Shown piece after piece: positions 45,176 through 56,650 of a stretch of DNA of 64,000 bases (positions are counted from its first letter, which is position 1; each line of letters opens with the position of its first letter). The stretch is taken from contig CM047809.1 in assembly GCA_026214975.1 (NCBI GenBank), forward strand, positions 25,208,241 to 25,272,240. Direction: 5' to 3'. Origin of the DNA: Gentiana macrophylla (lineage: Eukaryota > Streptophyta > Magnoliopsida > Gentianales > Gentianaceae). A program made the position numbers and the translations under genes. The notes beneath the pieces were generated by a model, which saw nothing but the letters and a program-made list of their open reading frames with translations, was not told where the DNA came from and searched no databases.

Positions 45176-46110
45176 ATACAACAGTACCAGCTACCATTCT
45201 GAATCACAATTTTGGAAATCAAGATGAGCCACCAGTCAACACAATACACCAACACAAGAACATGAAGTCGATGCACAAACCGAAGTTGTGGAAGCACCAA
45301 GTCAAGAGCAACTTCAACTCGACCTCAATCAAGCTAGAGACCATCCTCAAGATCAAGTCATTGGAGACATTCACACAGAGTCGAAACCAGTAGACAAGCT
45401 GGAGAATATGCTAACATGTTTTCTATCACAAGTGGAACCCAAAACAATAGATGATGCAATCCAAGATGCCGATTGGATTACAAACCATGCAAGAAGAACT
45501 AAATGAATTTGAAATAAATGAGGTGCAGGAACTTGTTGACGCACTGCATATAGCCAACATCATTGGAACAAAATGGGTGTTCAGAAACAAGATGGATGAA
45601 CAAGGGACAGTTGTCAGAAACAAAGCAAGGCTAGTTGCAAAAGTCTACTATCAAGAAGAAGGAATAGATTATGATGAAACCTTTGCCCCAGTAGCAAGAT
45701 TGGAAGCAATCGGACTCTTTTTAGCCTTTGCATCCAACAAAGACTTCAAAGTTTACCAAAAGGATGTCAAGAGTGCATTTCTGAATGGACTTTTGGAAGA
45801 AGAAGTATATGTGGAACAACCTCCTGGCTTTCAACTCAAAGGGAAAGAAGATAAAGTATACAAGCTCAAAAAAGGCACTTTATGGACTCAAACAGGCACC
45901 CAAAGCCTGGTATGAGACACTATCACAATTCTTGATCAACAATGGATTCAACAAAGGAACTATTAATAAGACTCTATTCAAGCTAGAGGAAGGAACAAGC
46001 ACCTTGTTAGTCCAAATCTATGTTGATGACATTATCTTTGGATCAGAAGATGAGAAGCTATGTGAGAAATTTGCAAACTTAATGAAAATCAAATTTTAGA
46101 TGAGCATGAT
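45176..46110 (+). pseudogene. RLC-D linker and reverse transcriptase
   Basis: A Gln-rich linker (APSQEQLQLDLNQARDHP) leads to [16 protein letters not shown], then in other frames [92 protein letters not shown] and IYVDDIIFGSE (catalytic YVDDI at about 46018). It ends with a stop at about 46098. It lies in at least three frames. Confidence 0.83.
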
Positions 46111-46962
46111 GGGAGAATTGAATTACTTTCTTGGTCTTCAAGTATAGCAAATGAAAGATGGCATCTTTATTAATCAAGCCAAGTACACAAAAGACTTGAT
46201 ACACAAGTATGGTATGGACACAAGTGGCACATCAGATACACCAATGTGTGCAAGAGTTATTCTTGGGAAAGATGAAAGTGGGAAGGATGTTGATCAGAAA
46301 CTTTATAGAGGAATCATTGGATCCCTACTTTATCTAACTGCAAGAAGGCCTGGCATAGCATTTGTAGTAGGAGTATATGCAAGATTTCAAGCTCAACCAA
46401 ATGAATCACACCTTCTAGCAGCCAAAAGAATAATCAAATACCTGAAGAACACCATCAATGTTGGAATTTGGTATTTAAAAGATGAAGGATTCAAACTGAT
46501 ATCATATTCAAACTCTGACTATGCTGGATGCAAGATAGACAGAAAAAGCACCTCTGGAACCTGTCAAATGCTAGGCAGCAGACTTGTATCATGGTTTAGC
46601 AAAATTCAAAACTCTATATCCACATCAATAGCTGAAGCAGAGTATATAGTAGTAGGCACTTTTGTGCACAAGTACTATGGATCAGACAACAGCTAAGGGA
46701 TTATAGAATGGAGGAGAAGACGATTCAAATAATGTGTGATAACACAAGTGCAATATCTATCACAGAAAATCCAGTATTGGATTCAAGAACAAAACATATT
46801 GATGTAAAACATCATTTTATCAGAGATCAAGTTGAAAAAAGAGATGTCATTATAAGATACATACCAACTGAAGATCAATTGGACGACATTTTCACAAAAC
46901 CACTCAGTCATGAAAGATTCAGCAAGTTGAGAACTAAGTTGGGAATGATAGAAATTGACTAA
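46100..46962 (+). pseudogene. RLC-D RT end and RNase H
   Basis: ELNYFLGLQV, then FINQAKYTKDLIHKYGM, LYRGIIGSLLYLTARRPGI, YSNSDYAGCKIDRKSTSGT (catalytic Asp), SISTSIAEAEYIVVG (Glu). A frameshift near 46660 follows, then IMCDNTSAISITENPVL (Asp), SRTKHIDVKHHFIRD and DQLDDIFTKPL, and a normal polyprotein end at 46960-46962. RNase H motifs are all preserved. Confidence 0.83.
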
Positions 46963-47591
46963 GTACTAAGGAGCAGATAACTGGAGTAATCAGCTAAGTA
47001 ACTTCACCAGCTGACTAAACCTTTGCCATTATGGATGAGCTCATTTGGCAAGTAAGGCAATCAGTACTCAAAGAAAGTTACATGCACCGATTGTTAGAAA
47101 TGGGCTGTAAATAGCAACTCTAAAAGAAGTCACTACACCGGACTAGTGACCAGCGAAGCCACTTCACCGAAATATATATTGGACTAAACATCAAACTAAA
47201 GTGTGAACTAAATCAGTTTTATACACGTGGAAAATCAAGAAGTTATGGAGGATTATACTGTGGAAGATTACACTCGTGGAGTTCAAATTATAATCATGGA
47301 GGTAACTATATTATTTTTTGAATTAAAACGCCTCGATTCCCAGGATTTATCATTACTTACCTCAATCCACTCCCCCACTACACTCAAATACCGTGATTTA
47401 TATACATAAAATCACGCCATTACGTCACAAAATCCTTCCATATTCAACCACGTTCACACTACTCAAATCATCCTATAAAAACCGTACTTAGAGGTTTTTC
47501 AGAAATCTTTACGCTCCTTTGCAAACATAAACCCTATTTTTCCCCTTTGAAAAATCGAAGCTTTTCCGAAGTCTCAAACGTTTTCAAAGCA
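46963..47591 (+). other. RLC-D region between pol and downstream ORF
   Basis: Non-coding; no PPT or LTR is seen, which supports that the next ORF belongs to the same element. A weak TATA-like CTATAAAA lies at about 47474 and may serve as promoter for the downstream ORF. Confidence 0.4.
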
Positions 47592-48413
47592 ATGGCTTCA
47601 TTCTCTTCAACCACTCAAACTGGCAAACAATATGAGAAATCGATTGCCACCGGATCGTTCCTTCAAGATGAACACTACTTAAAGCTATGTGGAAATGACG
47701 AGGACGCAAAAAGCTTTGCAGATGGATGAAAAAATCTAAGTGGGCTGACCTTCCTCAACCCCCCACCCCCATCAAATATGTTATGAAAACCTTATCTCTT
47801 TCTGGAAAACTGCAAAGTTCATTTCTGGACTCCTTGCTGAAAAAGGTGACAAAATGGATGAAGACAAGATTTTTGCATCTGTCAACGGAACAGAAGTGGT
47901 CATTAGTGCAAAGGTAATTCTTAAACACCTCAAACTCTCGAATAAAGGTTACACAAAAGTAGTCTTGGTACCATAAAACTTGGATGACTTCTGGGTAACA
48001 ATTGCCAAAACGGAAAACCCAGGTTCCAAGAAGCTTAACTGTCTCAGATCACTTTGAAGAAACCCTTCAATGAGCTCAATGCTCTAATCGGTAAGACAAT
48101 TGAAGGCAAGCTAGGAGCAAACAATGCCATGACAAAGGTTCGAATGCGTCTTATACGAATCATCTATAATAGTCTGGAGTTTAATTGGGCAAACTACTTC
48201 TTTCAAAGACTCAAAGAATATATCCAAGGTGAGGTAAATGTTGAGAAAAAAAAGACTTTCCGAAAGGAAGAAGAAAAAAGAGATCTTGAACTCCACTACC
48301 TCATGCAATGTCTGAAAGTACCGCTAATCAAACTCCATAAATTGCATGAATCCAAAGTCATGTTTACCTATGTTAAACAGACAAATAAAGCAGAATGAGG
48401 GAAGCGAAAGCAG
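47592..48413 (+). pseudogene. RLC-D downstream (env-position) ORF, part 1
   Basis: It begins at ATG 47592 with MASFSSTTQTGKQYEKSIA. After stops and two frame changes it gives DEDKIFASVNGTEVVISAK, HLKLSNKGYTKVVLVP, NLDDFWVTIAKTENPG and NELNALIGKTIEGKLGANN, then MRLIRIIYNSLEFNWANYF. I read this as the N-terminal globular domain of the extra protein found after pol in some SIRE-like copia elements; its function is unknown. The gene is interrupted after AAAGCAG-CCTAG by the full-length gypsy RLG-3, and resumes at 56468. Confidence 0.55.
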
Positions 48414-48418
48414 CCTAG
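48414..48418. repeat. RLG-3 target site duplication, left copy
   Basis: CCTAG, identical to 56463-56467 just beyond the 3' LTR. Confidence 0.9.
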
Positions 48419-50160
48419 TGATTCGAATCAACTTTATGACATTTTCTATATCAGTTTACCCCCGAAATTGGACTTAAACAAGATTAATTCATGATAAACT
48501 ATACGTAAAAGTGCTTAATTTGATTGGAAGTTGCGTATAGCTTTTATCGTGACTATTTCGTATTTTTATCTCATTTCTTTACCGAATTGTATTACTACAC
48601 GTTTTATGATTCTTTGTAGGAATAACTGGTGGACTAACTTGAGACGGTGGATTTGGGCCGAGACATGTAGAAAGATCAAGATCGAACCGGAGGAGAACCA
48701 AGTCGAGCTATTGGACAAGGCCAGGACATGCCCAGGACAAGGCCAGGATGCCCCAGACATGTCCAGGATCAGTCTTGGACAAGCCCAGGAAAAGGCTAGG
48801 ACGCTGAACCGAGCATGATTCTCGGTAAAGCGACCCAGGTGCCCAAGGAATGCTCAGGATCACTCAGGACACGTTCTAGACAAGCCCACAGGACAACCAA
48901 AGACGCCGAACCGAGAAAGATCTATGGTACAATGCCCATGTGTCCAGGACATGTCCTGCATAAGCCCAAGACGTGTCCGACATGTCCAGATCAGCCCAAG
49001 ACGCGAACCGAGGGCCACTGTCGGTTAAGCGAGCCGACTTAACCCTAAAACTTACAGATTTACCTCTTTTAGCCCTAGGTCGGTTTGTTTACTATAAATA
49101 AGATGTAATACATCGAATATACACGCTTTTTCAGAGCGAAAAATTTACTTAAAGTATTATCAACATAAGTTCTTGTTTTCTTCATTAGTTGAGAGTAGTT
49201 TAGCTTTTGCATGTTCGTTCAATTGGTGATTCATTGCGGAGGAAATAGCTAGAAGATTGATCTCGTGTTTCTAGGTAATCATGTCGATTCTTTCTTCTAT
49301 GTTTTATGAATTTGTGATGATTATCCTTGTTACAAGCATGTTAGGTTAAATTATTTGTAGATAGAATTGAACGATGTTAATTTGCACCTAATCGTGATTT
49401 ATATTGATTCATACACGAGAAACGCCCGGTCTCGGGAAAAGACTTTGTTTTGGAAGAGTACCCAACGGTCTATATTAGAGAAAAGCCTTAACGATTTAGT
49501 TTCCCGATACTGAATTGTTTTGATTATTTCTATTGTCTCGCTTTAACTTACATGTTTAGAACTTGATCAACTCTTTGCATGTTTTCGTAAATTATTCTTG
49601 AAGGAACTAAGGTTGAAAAGAGTAATTGGACAACAAACAATTAGATCGTTATTAGTTAACTAGCCCGCACGGTGGTTACGTAGCGAGGTTTACGATAATT
49701 ATTATCGGTATTTTCTAGTTCTTAATTCGTGTTTAGTTAATATTGTTCTAGCCGGCATGCGGTGTAGACGTTTAGCGATTCATAGGGTTCTAGAGTCCGC
49801 GCACGATCTATGAACTACTTTAGGAAAATACACCAATAATTGATTCGATTCTTGGAACTTTAATGACAAAAGTGTATGAATCAATATAGGAAAGGATTAG
49901 TGAATAATTAACTAGTTCGGTTCGATCTACTTTCTTAAAAGTGGTTAAAACTCGCCTTGATTTGATAAACCGTTCTTTTTACCTAATTTTCCGCGTTTAT
50001 TTTGGTCAAAGACCACAAACCACCCGTAATCTTGAATTTGATAACTAAGTTTGCATAATTATCGAACAAGTCCCCGTGGGATCGACCTTGCTCACGAATT
50101 GAGCTATACTACAGATTGACCTAGTCCGCTTAAGTAGTGTAGTTGTGATTTTCGCGAATA
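48419..50160 (+). repeat. RLG-3 5' LTR
   Basis: 1742 bases, TGATTCGAATCAAC to TTTTCGCGAATA. It ends in TA, not the standard CA; the 3' LTR shares this ending and the TSD fixes it. It has repeated CAGGACATG/CCAGGAC words and GAACCGAG...CTCGGT pairs at 48715-49035. A TATA-like CTATAAATAAG lies at about 49092, and the U5 phrase GTGGGATCGACCTTGC at about 50076. Confidence 0.9.
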
Positions 50161-50166
50161 AGTTTT

Positions 50167-50182
50167 TGGCGCCGTTGCGGGG
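50167..50182 (+). promoter_or_regulatory. RLG-3 primer binding site (tRNA-Asp)
   Basis: TGGCGCCGTTGCGGGG. The complement of the plant tRNA-Asp 3' end is TGGCGCCGTTGCCGGGG, so one C of the CC pair is missing, either mutation or assembly error. RLG-4 has the exact version. Confidence 0.85.
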
Positions 50183-50699
50183 ACTAGTTTCGTAACGTAG
50201 ACTTAGTTTTGAAGTTCGGGTTATAGTCTTTTCTACTATCTCAATTCTATTTTTGTTTTCTTGATTTTTGTTTTTGGATTAGATTATTTTTGAATTTTCC
50301 GGAGTTTGGAGGAGAGTCTGCTTTTGCATCCGTGATCACCCCAAGTTGAGACAGAGTCCAGTGTTGCTTGATTTTCAGAGTTTTACGGGACGCCGAACCG
50401 AGAATTGTCTTCGGTTCAATGAGCCAACCTTGCCTCTCGATGTGTTTTTGTTGTTTCGTGTTGCGTGGTATGACTCAAGCTCTAAAACTGAACTGCTTCC
50501 TTTAGATTCAAATCAAAGCAACTTGTAGGGCCAATAACGCATTGCGGAAAAAGGCTTTGACATCTTCGGGTAAAAGTTTAGAGGTTGACTTAAGTGAAGC
50601 CGGTCTTCAAGGTAAGGAAGAATCAAGAAGAGATTCCAGATTTGATTGAAATCAAGAGAGATGGCTTTGCAACAAATAAATAATGCTAATGGTGATGGG

Positions 50700-52100
50700 G
50701 AGTTGTTGAAGCTCATGAAAAGACGTTGTTTGACTATGCTACTCCATCCATTGAATAGTTTTGTCCCAAAGAATCAAACCACCGACAAATCCTGCTGAAG
50801 CTTACCACCCTAAGCCTAATGTAATTCGGATGGTGCGAGAATTATGCTAGTTTTACCGGTTCACCAACTCAAGATCCAAGTACCCATGTTCGAATTTCTT
50901 AAAAGTTGCTAATACCGTCAAAGCCACCTAACATACCGTAAGGAAACATCCGGTTGACACTTTTCCCTTCACTTTGAGGGAAAAAGCAATACAATGGTTA
51001 CTTTGGGCTCCTGAGTCGATCACGACTTGGGATGAGTTATTATGGTGTTCATGAATCGATATTTCCCACCAAGCAAGACGAATAAATTACTGAATGTAAA
51101 TTTCTGATTCAAGATACTACCTGGTGAATCTCCGGCCGACTCATGGGAAGGTTCAAGGAAGCACTCCGAAATGTCCACATCATGATATAGCCCTTTGGCT
51201 CTTGATGCACACATATTATAATGCTATTGAAGAAACAGACTGATTAGGTTGGATGCATCAAGTGGTGGGGCTTTTATGGATCAATCACCGAATAAAGCAT
51301 GGGAAAAAGTGGAAAAGATCGCGATGAATAGTCGGTGGAATGGTAAAGCTTCGTTAAGAAGGTAGCTGGGTTTTGATTCGATGTTTCTCAAGAAATCCTT
51401 CAACAATTGTCCAACATCTCGACGCAGGTTACATTGGTTAGTGCTCGTATGGATCGTTTCGAGAAAGGGGTGGCTAGGGAGAAAAAGGATGTGGCCCAAA
51501 TGGAAACTACGGAAGAGGTAAACTACATGGGACAAGGAGGTCAATACCCCAATTATTTTCCCGGGTCACATGATGCCCCCGGATTCCGGTATAGTGATCA
51601 AAGCGGTGGCGAATATCCAAAGGGCAATAAATCAGGATCTTATGTGCCACCACATGCAAGAAACTCATGGGAGCATGCTATTGAGCGTTTGAGTACAACG
51701 GTTGAGGATAACTTTGGGAAGCTTACGAAGACGGTGGATGAGATGGCTAAGTCTTTCAATCAATATCGATCGAGCACCGATACTACTCTTGCAAGCCATG
51801 AAGCACAAATGAAAGCGCTGTCTGCCTCTCAAGTTGGGCGGATTATGGAGCAATTGACTAGTAGACCCGGCGAGGGTTGCCTAGCAACACCGAAAGGAAC
51901 CTCGGACGTAAATGCCATAACTACTAGAAGTGGAAAAGTTGTTGGGGTTGAGGATGCTAAAAAATCGAAGGAAAAAGCTCCGAAGTTGCGGTTGAGGACC
52001 GAGATTACACATGATAAGCAAGCGAATCCGGGCAGCTTCTGATCAGTCTAACCAGACCCTGAACCGAGCATAGCTCTCGGTTCGGCCGAGCTAGATGTCC
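50700..52100 (+). pseudogene. RLG-3 gag
   Basis: Read over several frames: LREKAIQWLLWAPESITTW, then RYFPPSKTNKLLN, then ESPADSWERFKEALRN near 51000-51170, the core of the retrotransposon gag family. From 51407 a long open frame covers EEVNYMGQGGQYPN, SSLEDLL-like WEHAIERLSTTVED, a coiled-coil-like stretch (FNQYRSSTDTTLASHEAQMK), GRIMEQLTSRPGEG and NAITTRSGKVV, the standard C-terminal part of Athila-like gag. Many one-base shifts occur in 50500-51400. It would form the particle; this is the part a non-autonomous element might still supply. Confidence 0.8.
52060..52095 (+). repeat. RLG-3 GAACCGAG...CTCGGTTCGG motif in gag-protease spacer
   Basis: CTGAACCGAGCATAGCTCTC followed by GGTTCGGCCGAG, an inverted pair like those in the RLG-3 LTRs (about 48803 and about 55110) and leader (about 50393). 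Confidence 0.7.
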
Positions 52101-52110
52101 TGTAAACATC

Positions 52111-52860
52111 GTGACACGCCCAGTCTTTGCCAAGGCCTCAGGTAAGTCTTCTGATCCAGCTGTTACAGATTTTAATTCTCTTCCGTATCCATCTAAACGT
52201 AGTCCTAATGTGCAAAATAAGCAATTTAAAAAGTTTATTGACATGTTTCGAAAGTTGCAAGTTAATATTCCATTAGTTGAAGCAATTGCACACATGCCTA
52301 ATTACGGAAAGTTCTTAAAAGATATTGTGTCAAATAAGCGTCGTTTATTGGATTTTGAGACTATTTGTTTGAATGAGGAGTGTTCGCTATCTTGCAAAGA
52401 CAAGTTACCACCGGCTAAAGGATCCGGGAAGTTTCATGATCCCGTGCATCATAGGTGACGTGTGTTTTAAGAAAGTCCTATGCGACCTCGGTGCTAGTAT
52501 TAATCTCATGCCTTATTCGATATTCCGTAGATTAGGGATAGGGAACTTAAGGAAACTTCGATCACTATTCACTAGCCGATCGCTCGTGAAGAGACCGATA
52601 GGGGTAGTTGAAGATGTCCTCGTTAAGGTAGATAAGTTTGTTTTCCTGTTGACTTCGTGATTTTGGATATGGAGGAGGACTATGAGGTGCCTTTAATCCT
52701 ATGTAGGCCATTCCTTGCCACGGGTAGGACCCTTATAGATGTGCAAAAGGAGAGCTAATTCTTAGGGTTAATGATGAGAAAGTGACATTTAATGTGTTTA
52801 AGGCCATGAAGTACCCTAGCGAGCCCGTAGAGACATGTTGTATGATGAGTGCATTTCGAG
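52111..52860 (+). pseudogene. RLG-3 gag-protease junction and aspartic protease
   Basis: FKKFIDMFRKLQVNIPLVEA and MPNYGKFLKDIVS (junction region also present in RLG-1), then after a shift VCFKKVLCDLGASINLMPYS with DLGAS active site, [15 protein letters not shown], then [16 protein letters not shown] and [22 protein letters not shown] has become LILCRPF (Gly to Cys). The reading frame changes at about 52455 and 52655. Confidence 0.82.
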
Positions 52861-53210
52861 TTTGCGGCTATATAAAGGATGTACCAAGAGGATTCACAAC
52901 AAAAGATCTTACATCGTAAGTTTGAAGTCAATGACAAGGTACTTCTTTATGATTCGCAATGGAGGTTATTTCCGGTAAGTTGAGGTCGAGATGGAGTGGC
53001 CCATACGTCGTGAGTTAAGGTAGATCCTTCGGGAACCGTGGGAGTGAAACGTCTAGGTAATGATAAGACCTTGATGGTCAATGACCGCGCCGGTTGAAGC
53101 ATTATACGGGTGTTAACTCGACGGATCGGGGAGGTCCTATACTTTGACGACCACTGCTTTGACACAGTGGTTATACGGTCGAGCCGACGACCTTAAACTC
53201 GTAACTACTT
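52860..53210 (+). pseudogene. RLG-3 pol tail joined directly to protease region
   Basis: After VPRGFTTKDLTS the next recognisable sequence is FEVNDKVLLYDSQWRLFP, then VDPSGTVGVKRLGNDKTLMV and ending in YGRADDLKLVTTS. This is the end of integrase (compare FQVGDKVLVYNSRLHLF in RLG-1). RT, RNase H and the integrase core, about 3 kb in RLG-2, are missing between. The junction lies at about 52880-52925. Confidence 0.75.
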
Positions 53211-54709
53211 CTTAGATCTTTTTTTTTGATTTTTTTCTTTCTCGTAGTTAGATCGAGTCATTGTGTCTAGGAACTCTTAGATTGAGTCACGATTATTTTA
53301 TTGTGTGGAGGTTTTTTATCGCCGTGTTCCAAAAGCTTTTGAGCAATGGATGTGCGAGTTTTTTTACTCTATCGATAGTTTAATCGTTGTTGAGTCATTC
53401 TCGATTTTCTCATTTTTATTTTATTTCTTTATTTATTGAGTCGGGTTTGTCTGCTGATTTTGGGGTGAATTGCAATGAAATATCTATTGGCTTAATCTTG
53501 TTCGGTGCACTTTAATTTTCATTTAATATTTTATTGTGTCGCCTTACTGCCGGTATTATGACATTGTTTTTCTAGTACGGGTATTCTGTCCCATGTTACA
53601 CTGATCGTTTCTTGGAGTGTGTTAGACTTGGTTTTTGGCAGCTCTTGGCTCATTTTGGAATTTCGATGGATCTCTTGGTTTACTATTATTGTTTCACACT
53701 CGGATTTGTTTCGTGTTCAGGTTTTTGCTCCACCGCCTTTACCAAAGCTAAGTGTCTTGACTTTCATTTTATTTTTCTTTCACATTGAGGACATTGTGTG
53801 TTCTTAAGTGGGGGGTAGGGTATACTTGCTTGGGTAAAGTAGTTATAATTTTACCACTTGATTTTTGTGAATTCCGGTGCATGTATTGTGTTGAAAGTGG
53901 AACCTCGACACCTTTTACACCTTGAAGTTAGTACAAACAAAATGAAAGATCGATTGTATCATGTGTTTTGATTCATGAAGTAGCACTTTATTAAGCGTTT
54001 TCATGTCATGAAATCGTATGAACAAAATTGAAGCACGTATGACTTTGACTCAGCAGCTTGTTTCATGATTAGATGAAGGATTATGCGAGTTTAGTGTCAA
54101 CATACGTGTCGATCTTTGACTCGTTTTATTCTCTTTTACTCGGTGAAAGGAAATCAACGCATGGTTTGGCGTTGGTTAAGGGAAAAATAATAAGGATTCG
54201 CAAAAAAAGAAAAAAAAAAAAAAATTAAAAAAAAGGTGGAAAAAGGAAAAAAAAAAAGGGTTGTGTGACATTTTGATGAGAGGGCTTGCTAGGCACCCAC
54301 CATTGCATGATCCTCACGTCGTCAGTTGCATGACCCTTCAAAAAAAAAACAAAAAAAATAAATAAATAAAGAAATTGGGCAATGCGCTCGGTTTCCGAAT
54401 CCTTCCGACCAACAACGAATAGTGCTCATTTCCTGTAACCTTGAGTTTCCGAGAAGAAGACCGAGTGTTTGGGAGATAAGTTGAGACATGAGGCTTGTAT
54501 AATAAGAATCTTTTTATGAATCACAACGACATGACGAGTTATGCACACACGCACATCGGTTTCTTGATATAGGGATGCTTAATGACTTGCTTATGGATTA
54601 AAGTTGATTCACATCTTATGTTTGTATCTCGATTTAAATATGTACTATTCGGCATGTAAGACTTTTCGAGAAGTACTTTTCAATGTGATGTTTGCTCGAC
54701 GATCAAAGA
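53211..54709 (+). other. RLG-3 non-coding 3' region
   Basis: No env-position ORF. It contains the conserved phrase GCCGTGTTCC...GGATGTGC (about 53321-53352), shared with RLG-4 at about 61452, a second PPT-like box (53803-53820) and long A/G-rich low-complexity runs at 54200-54260 and 54340-54375. Confidence 0.6.
53803..53820 (+). promoter_or_regulatory. RLG-3 second (internal) PPT-like box
   Basis: CTTAAGTGGGGGGTAGGG after CATTGAGGACATTGTGTG, about 0.9 kb before the LTR-adjacent PPT. Confidence 0.65.
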
Positions 54710-54724
54710 TTAAGTGGGGGTAGT
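54710..54724 (+). promoter_or_regulatory. RLG-3 polypurine tract
   Basis: TTAAGTGGGGGTAGT immediately before the 3' LTR start TGATGCGAATC. Confidence 0.85.
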
Positions 54725-56462
54725 TGATGCGAATCAACTTTATGACATTTTCTATATCGCTTTACCCCGAAATTGGACTTAAACAAGATTAATTCATGAT
54801 AAACTATACGTAAAAGTGCTTAATTTGATTGGAAGTTGCGTATAGCTTTTATCGTGACTATTTCGTATTTTTATCTCGATTCTTTACCGAATTGTATTAC
54901 TACACGCTTTATGATTCTTTGTAGGAATAACCGTGGACTAACTTGAGACGGCGGGATTTGGGCCGAGACATGTAGAAAGATCAAGATCGAATCGGAGGAG
55001 AACCAAGTCGAGCTATTGGACAAGGCCAGACATGCCCAGACAAGGCCAGGATGCCCCGCACATGTCCAGATCGAGTCTTGGACAAGCCCAGAAAAGGCTA
55101 GGGCGCCGAACCGAGCATGATTCTCGGTAAAGCGACCCAGTGCCCAAGGAATGCTCGGGATCACTCAGACACGTTCTAGACAAGCCCACAGACAACCAAA
55201 GACGCTGAACCGAGAAAGATCTATGGTACAAATGCCCATGTGTCCAGACATGTCCCGCACAAGCCCAAGACGTGTCCGGACATGTCCAGATCAGCCCAAC
55301 ACGCAGAACCGAGGCCACCGCTCGGTTAAGCGAGCCGACTTAACCCTAAAACTTACAGATTTACCCTTTTTAGCCCTAGGTCGGTTTGTTTACTATAAAT
55401 AAAATGTAATACATCAGAATATACACGTTTTTCAGAGAGCGGATAATTTACTTAAAGTATTATCAACATAAGTTCTTGTTTTCTTCATTATTTGAGAGTA
55501 GTTTAGCTTTTGCATGTTCGTTCAATTGGTGATTCATTGCGGAGGAAATAGCTAGAAGATTGATCTCGTGTTTCTAGGTAATCATGTCGATTCTTTCTTC
55601 TATGTTTTATGAATTTGTGATGATTATCCTTGTTACAAGCATGTTAGGTTAAATTATTTGTAGATAGAATTGAACGATGTTAATTTGCACCTAATCGTGA
55701 TTTATATTGATTCATACACGAGAAACGCCCGGTCTCGGGGAAAAGACTTTGTTTTGGAAGAGTACCCAACGGTCTATATTGGAGAAAAGCCTTAACGATT
55801 TAGTTTCCCCGATACGAATTGTTTTGATTATTTCTATTGTCTCGTTTTAACTTACATGTTTAGAACTTGATCAACTCTTTGCATGTTTTCGTAAATTATT
55901 CTTGAAGGAACTAAGGTTGAAAAGAGTAATTGGACAAGAAACAATTAGATCGTTATTAGTTAACTAGCCCGTGCACGGTGGTTACGTAGCGAGGTTTACG
56001 ATAATTATTATCGGTATTTTCTAGTTCTTAATTCGTGTTTAGTTAATATTGTTCTAGCCCACGCACGGTAGACGTTTAGCTATTCATAGGGTTCTAGAGT
56101 CAGCGCACGATCTATGAACTACTTTAGGAAAATACACCAATAATTGATTCGATTCTTGGAACTTTAATGACAAAAGTGTATGAATCAATATAGGAAACGA
56201 TTAGGGAATAATTAACTAGTTCGGTTCGATCTAATTTCTTAAAAGTGGTTAAAACTCGTCTTGATTTGATAAACCGTTCTTTTTACCTAATTTTCCGCAT
56301 TTATTTTGGTCAAAGACCACAAACCACCCGTAATCTTGAATTTGATAACTAAGTTTGCATAATTATCGAACAAGTCCCTGTGGGATCGACCTTGCTCACG
56401 AATTGAGCTATACTACAGTTGACCTAGTCCGCTTGCTAGTGTAGTTGTGATTTTCACGAATA
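54725..56462 (+). repeat. RLG-3 3' LTR
   Basis: 1738 bases, closely similar to the 5' LTR. Differences are mostly one-base gains or losses in short runs (for example CCAGGAC versus CCAGAC, CTCGGGAAAAG versus CTCGGGGAAAAG). It ends GAATA followed by the TSD. Confidence 0.9.
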
Positions 56463-56467
56463 CCTAG
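56463..56467. repeat. RLG-3 target site duplication, right copy
   Basis: CCTAG, identical to 48414-48418 before the 5' LTR. Confidence 0.9.
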
Positions 56468-56650
56468 TCGAAACACATCTGGTCAAAGAAAGAAACAAAA
56501 AGTTCAAAGAAATCTGGACAAAGAGGAGTTTGGAAAGTGAACTGAGAAGAAGAAGATGTGGAATTAGAAGAAGAGGCAGAGCAATATTAGGAAGAAAATG
56601 GAAGTGAGAATGAACAACTTCAAAATGAGGAAGTTGAAGAAGACACTGGA
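56468..56650 (+). pseudogene. RLC-D downstream ORF, part 2
   Basis: Between the RLG-3 TSD and the TRIM the host ORF continues with basic (KKETKSSKK) and then strongly acidic sequence (EEEDVELEEEAEQ, ENEQLQNEEVEED), with stops. It ends in the left TSD of the TRIM (CTGGA, 56646-56650). Confidence 0.55.
56646..56650. repeat. TRIM target site duplication, left copy
   Basis: CTGGA, identical to 57678-57682 after the last TRIM LTR. Confidence 0.88.

Larger units (their letters stand above)
48419..56462 (+). mobile_element. RLG-3: full-length, pol-deleted Athila-like gypsy
   Basis: Two closely similar LTRs (48419-50160 and 54725-56462), a tRNA-Asp PBS, PPT and a perfect 5-base TSD (CCTAG) define a complete element of about 8.04 kb. 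Coding is reduced to gag, protease and the last part of pol: RT, RNase H and the integrase core are absent. It is therefore non-autonomous. It sits inside the downstream ORF of RLC-D. Confidence 0.92.

Noticed and set aside
54180..54375. A-rich runs as poly(A) tails of retrogenes
   Set aside because: They lie inside the 3' non-coding part of a full-length element with TSDs and no flanking duplications or gene body were seen.
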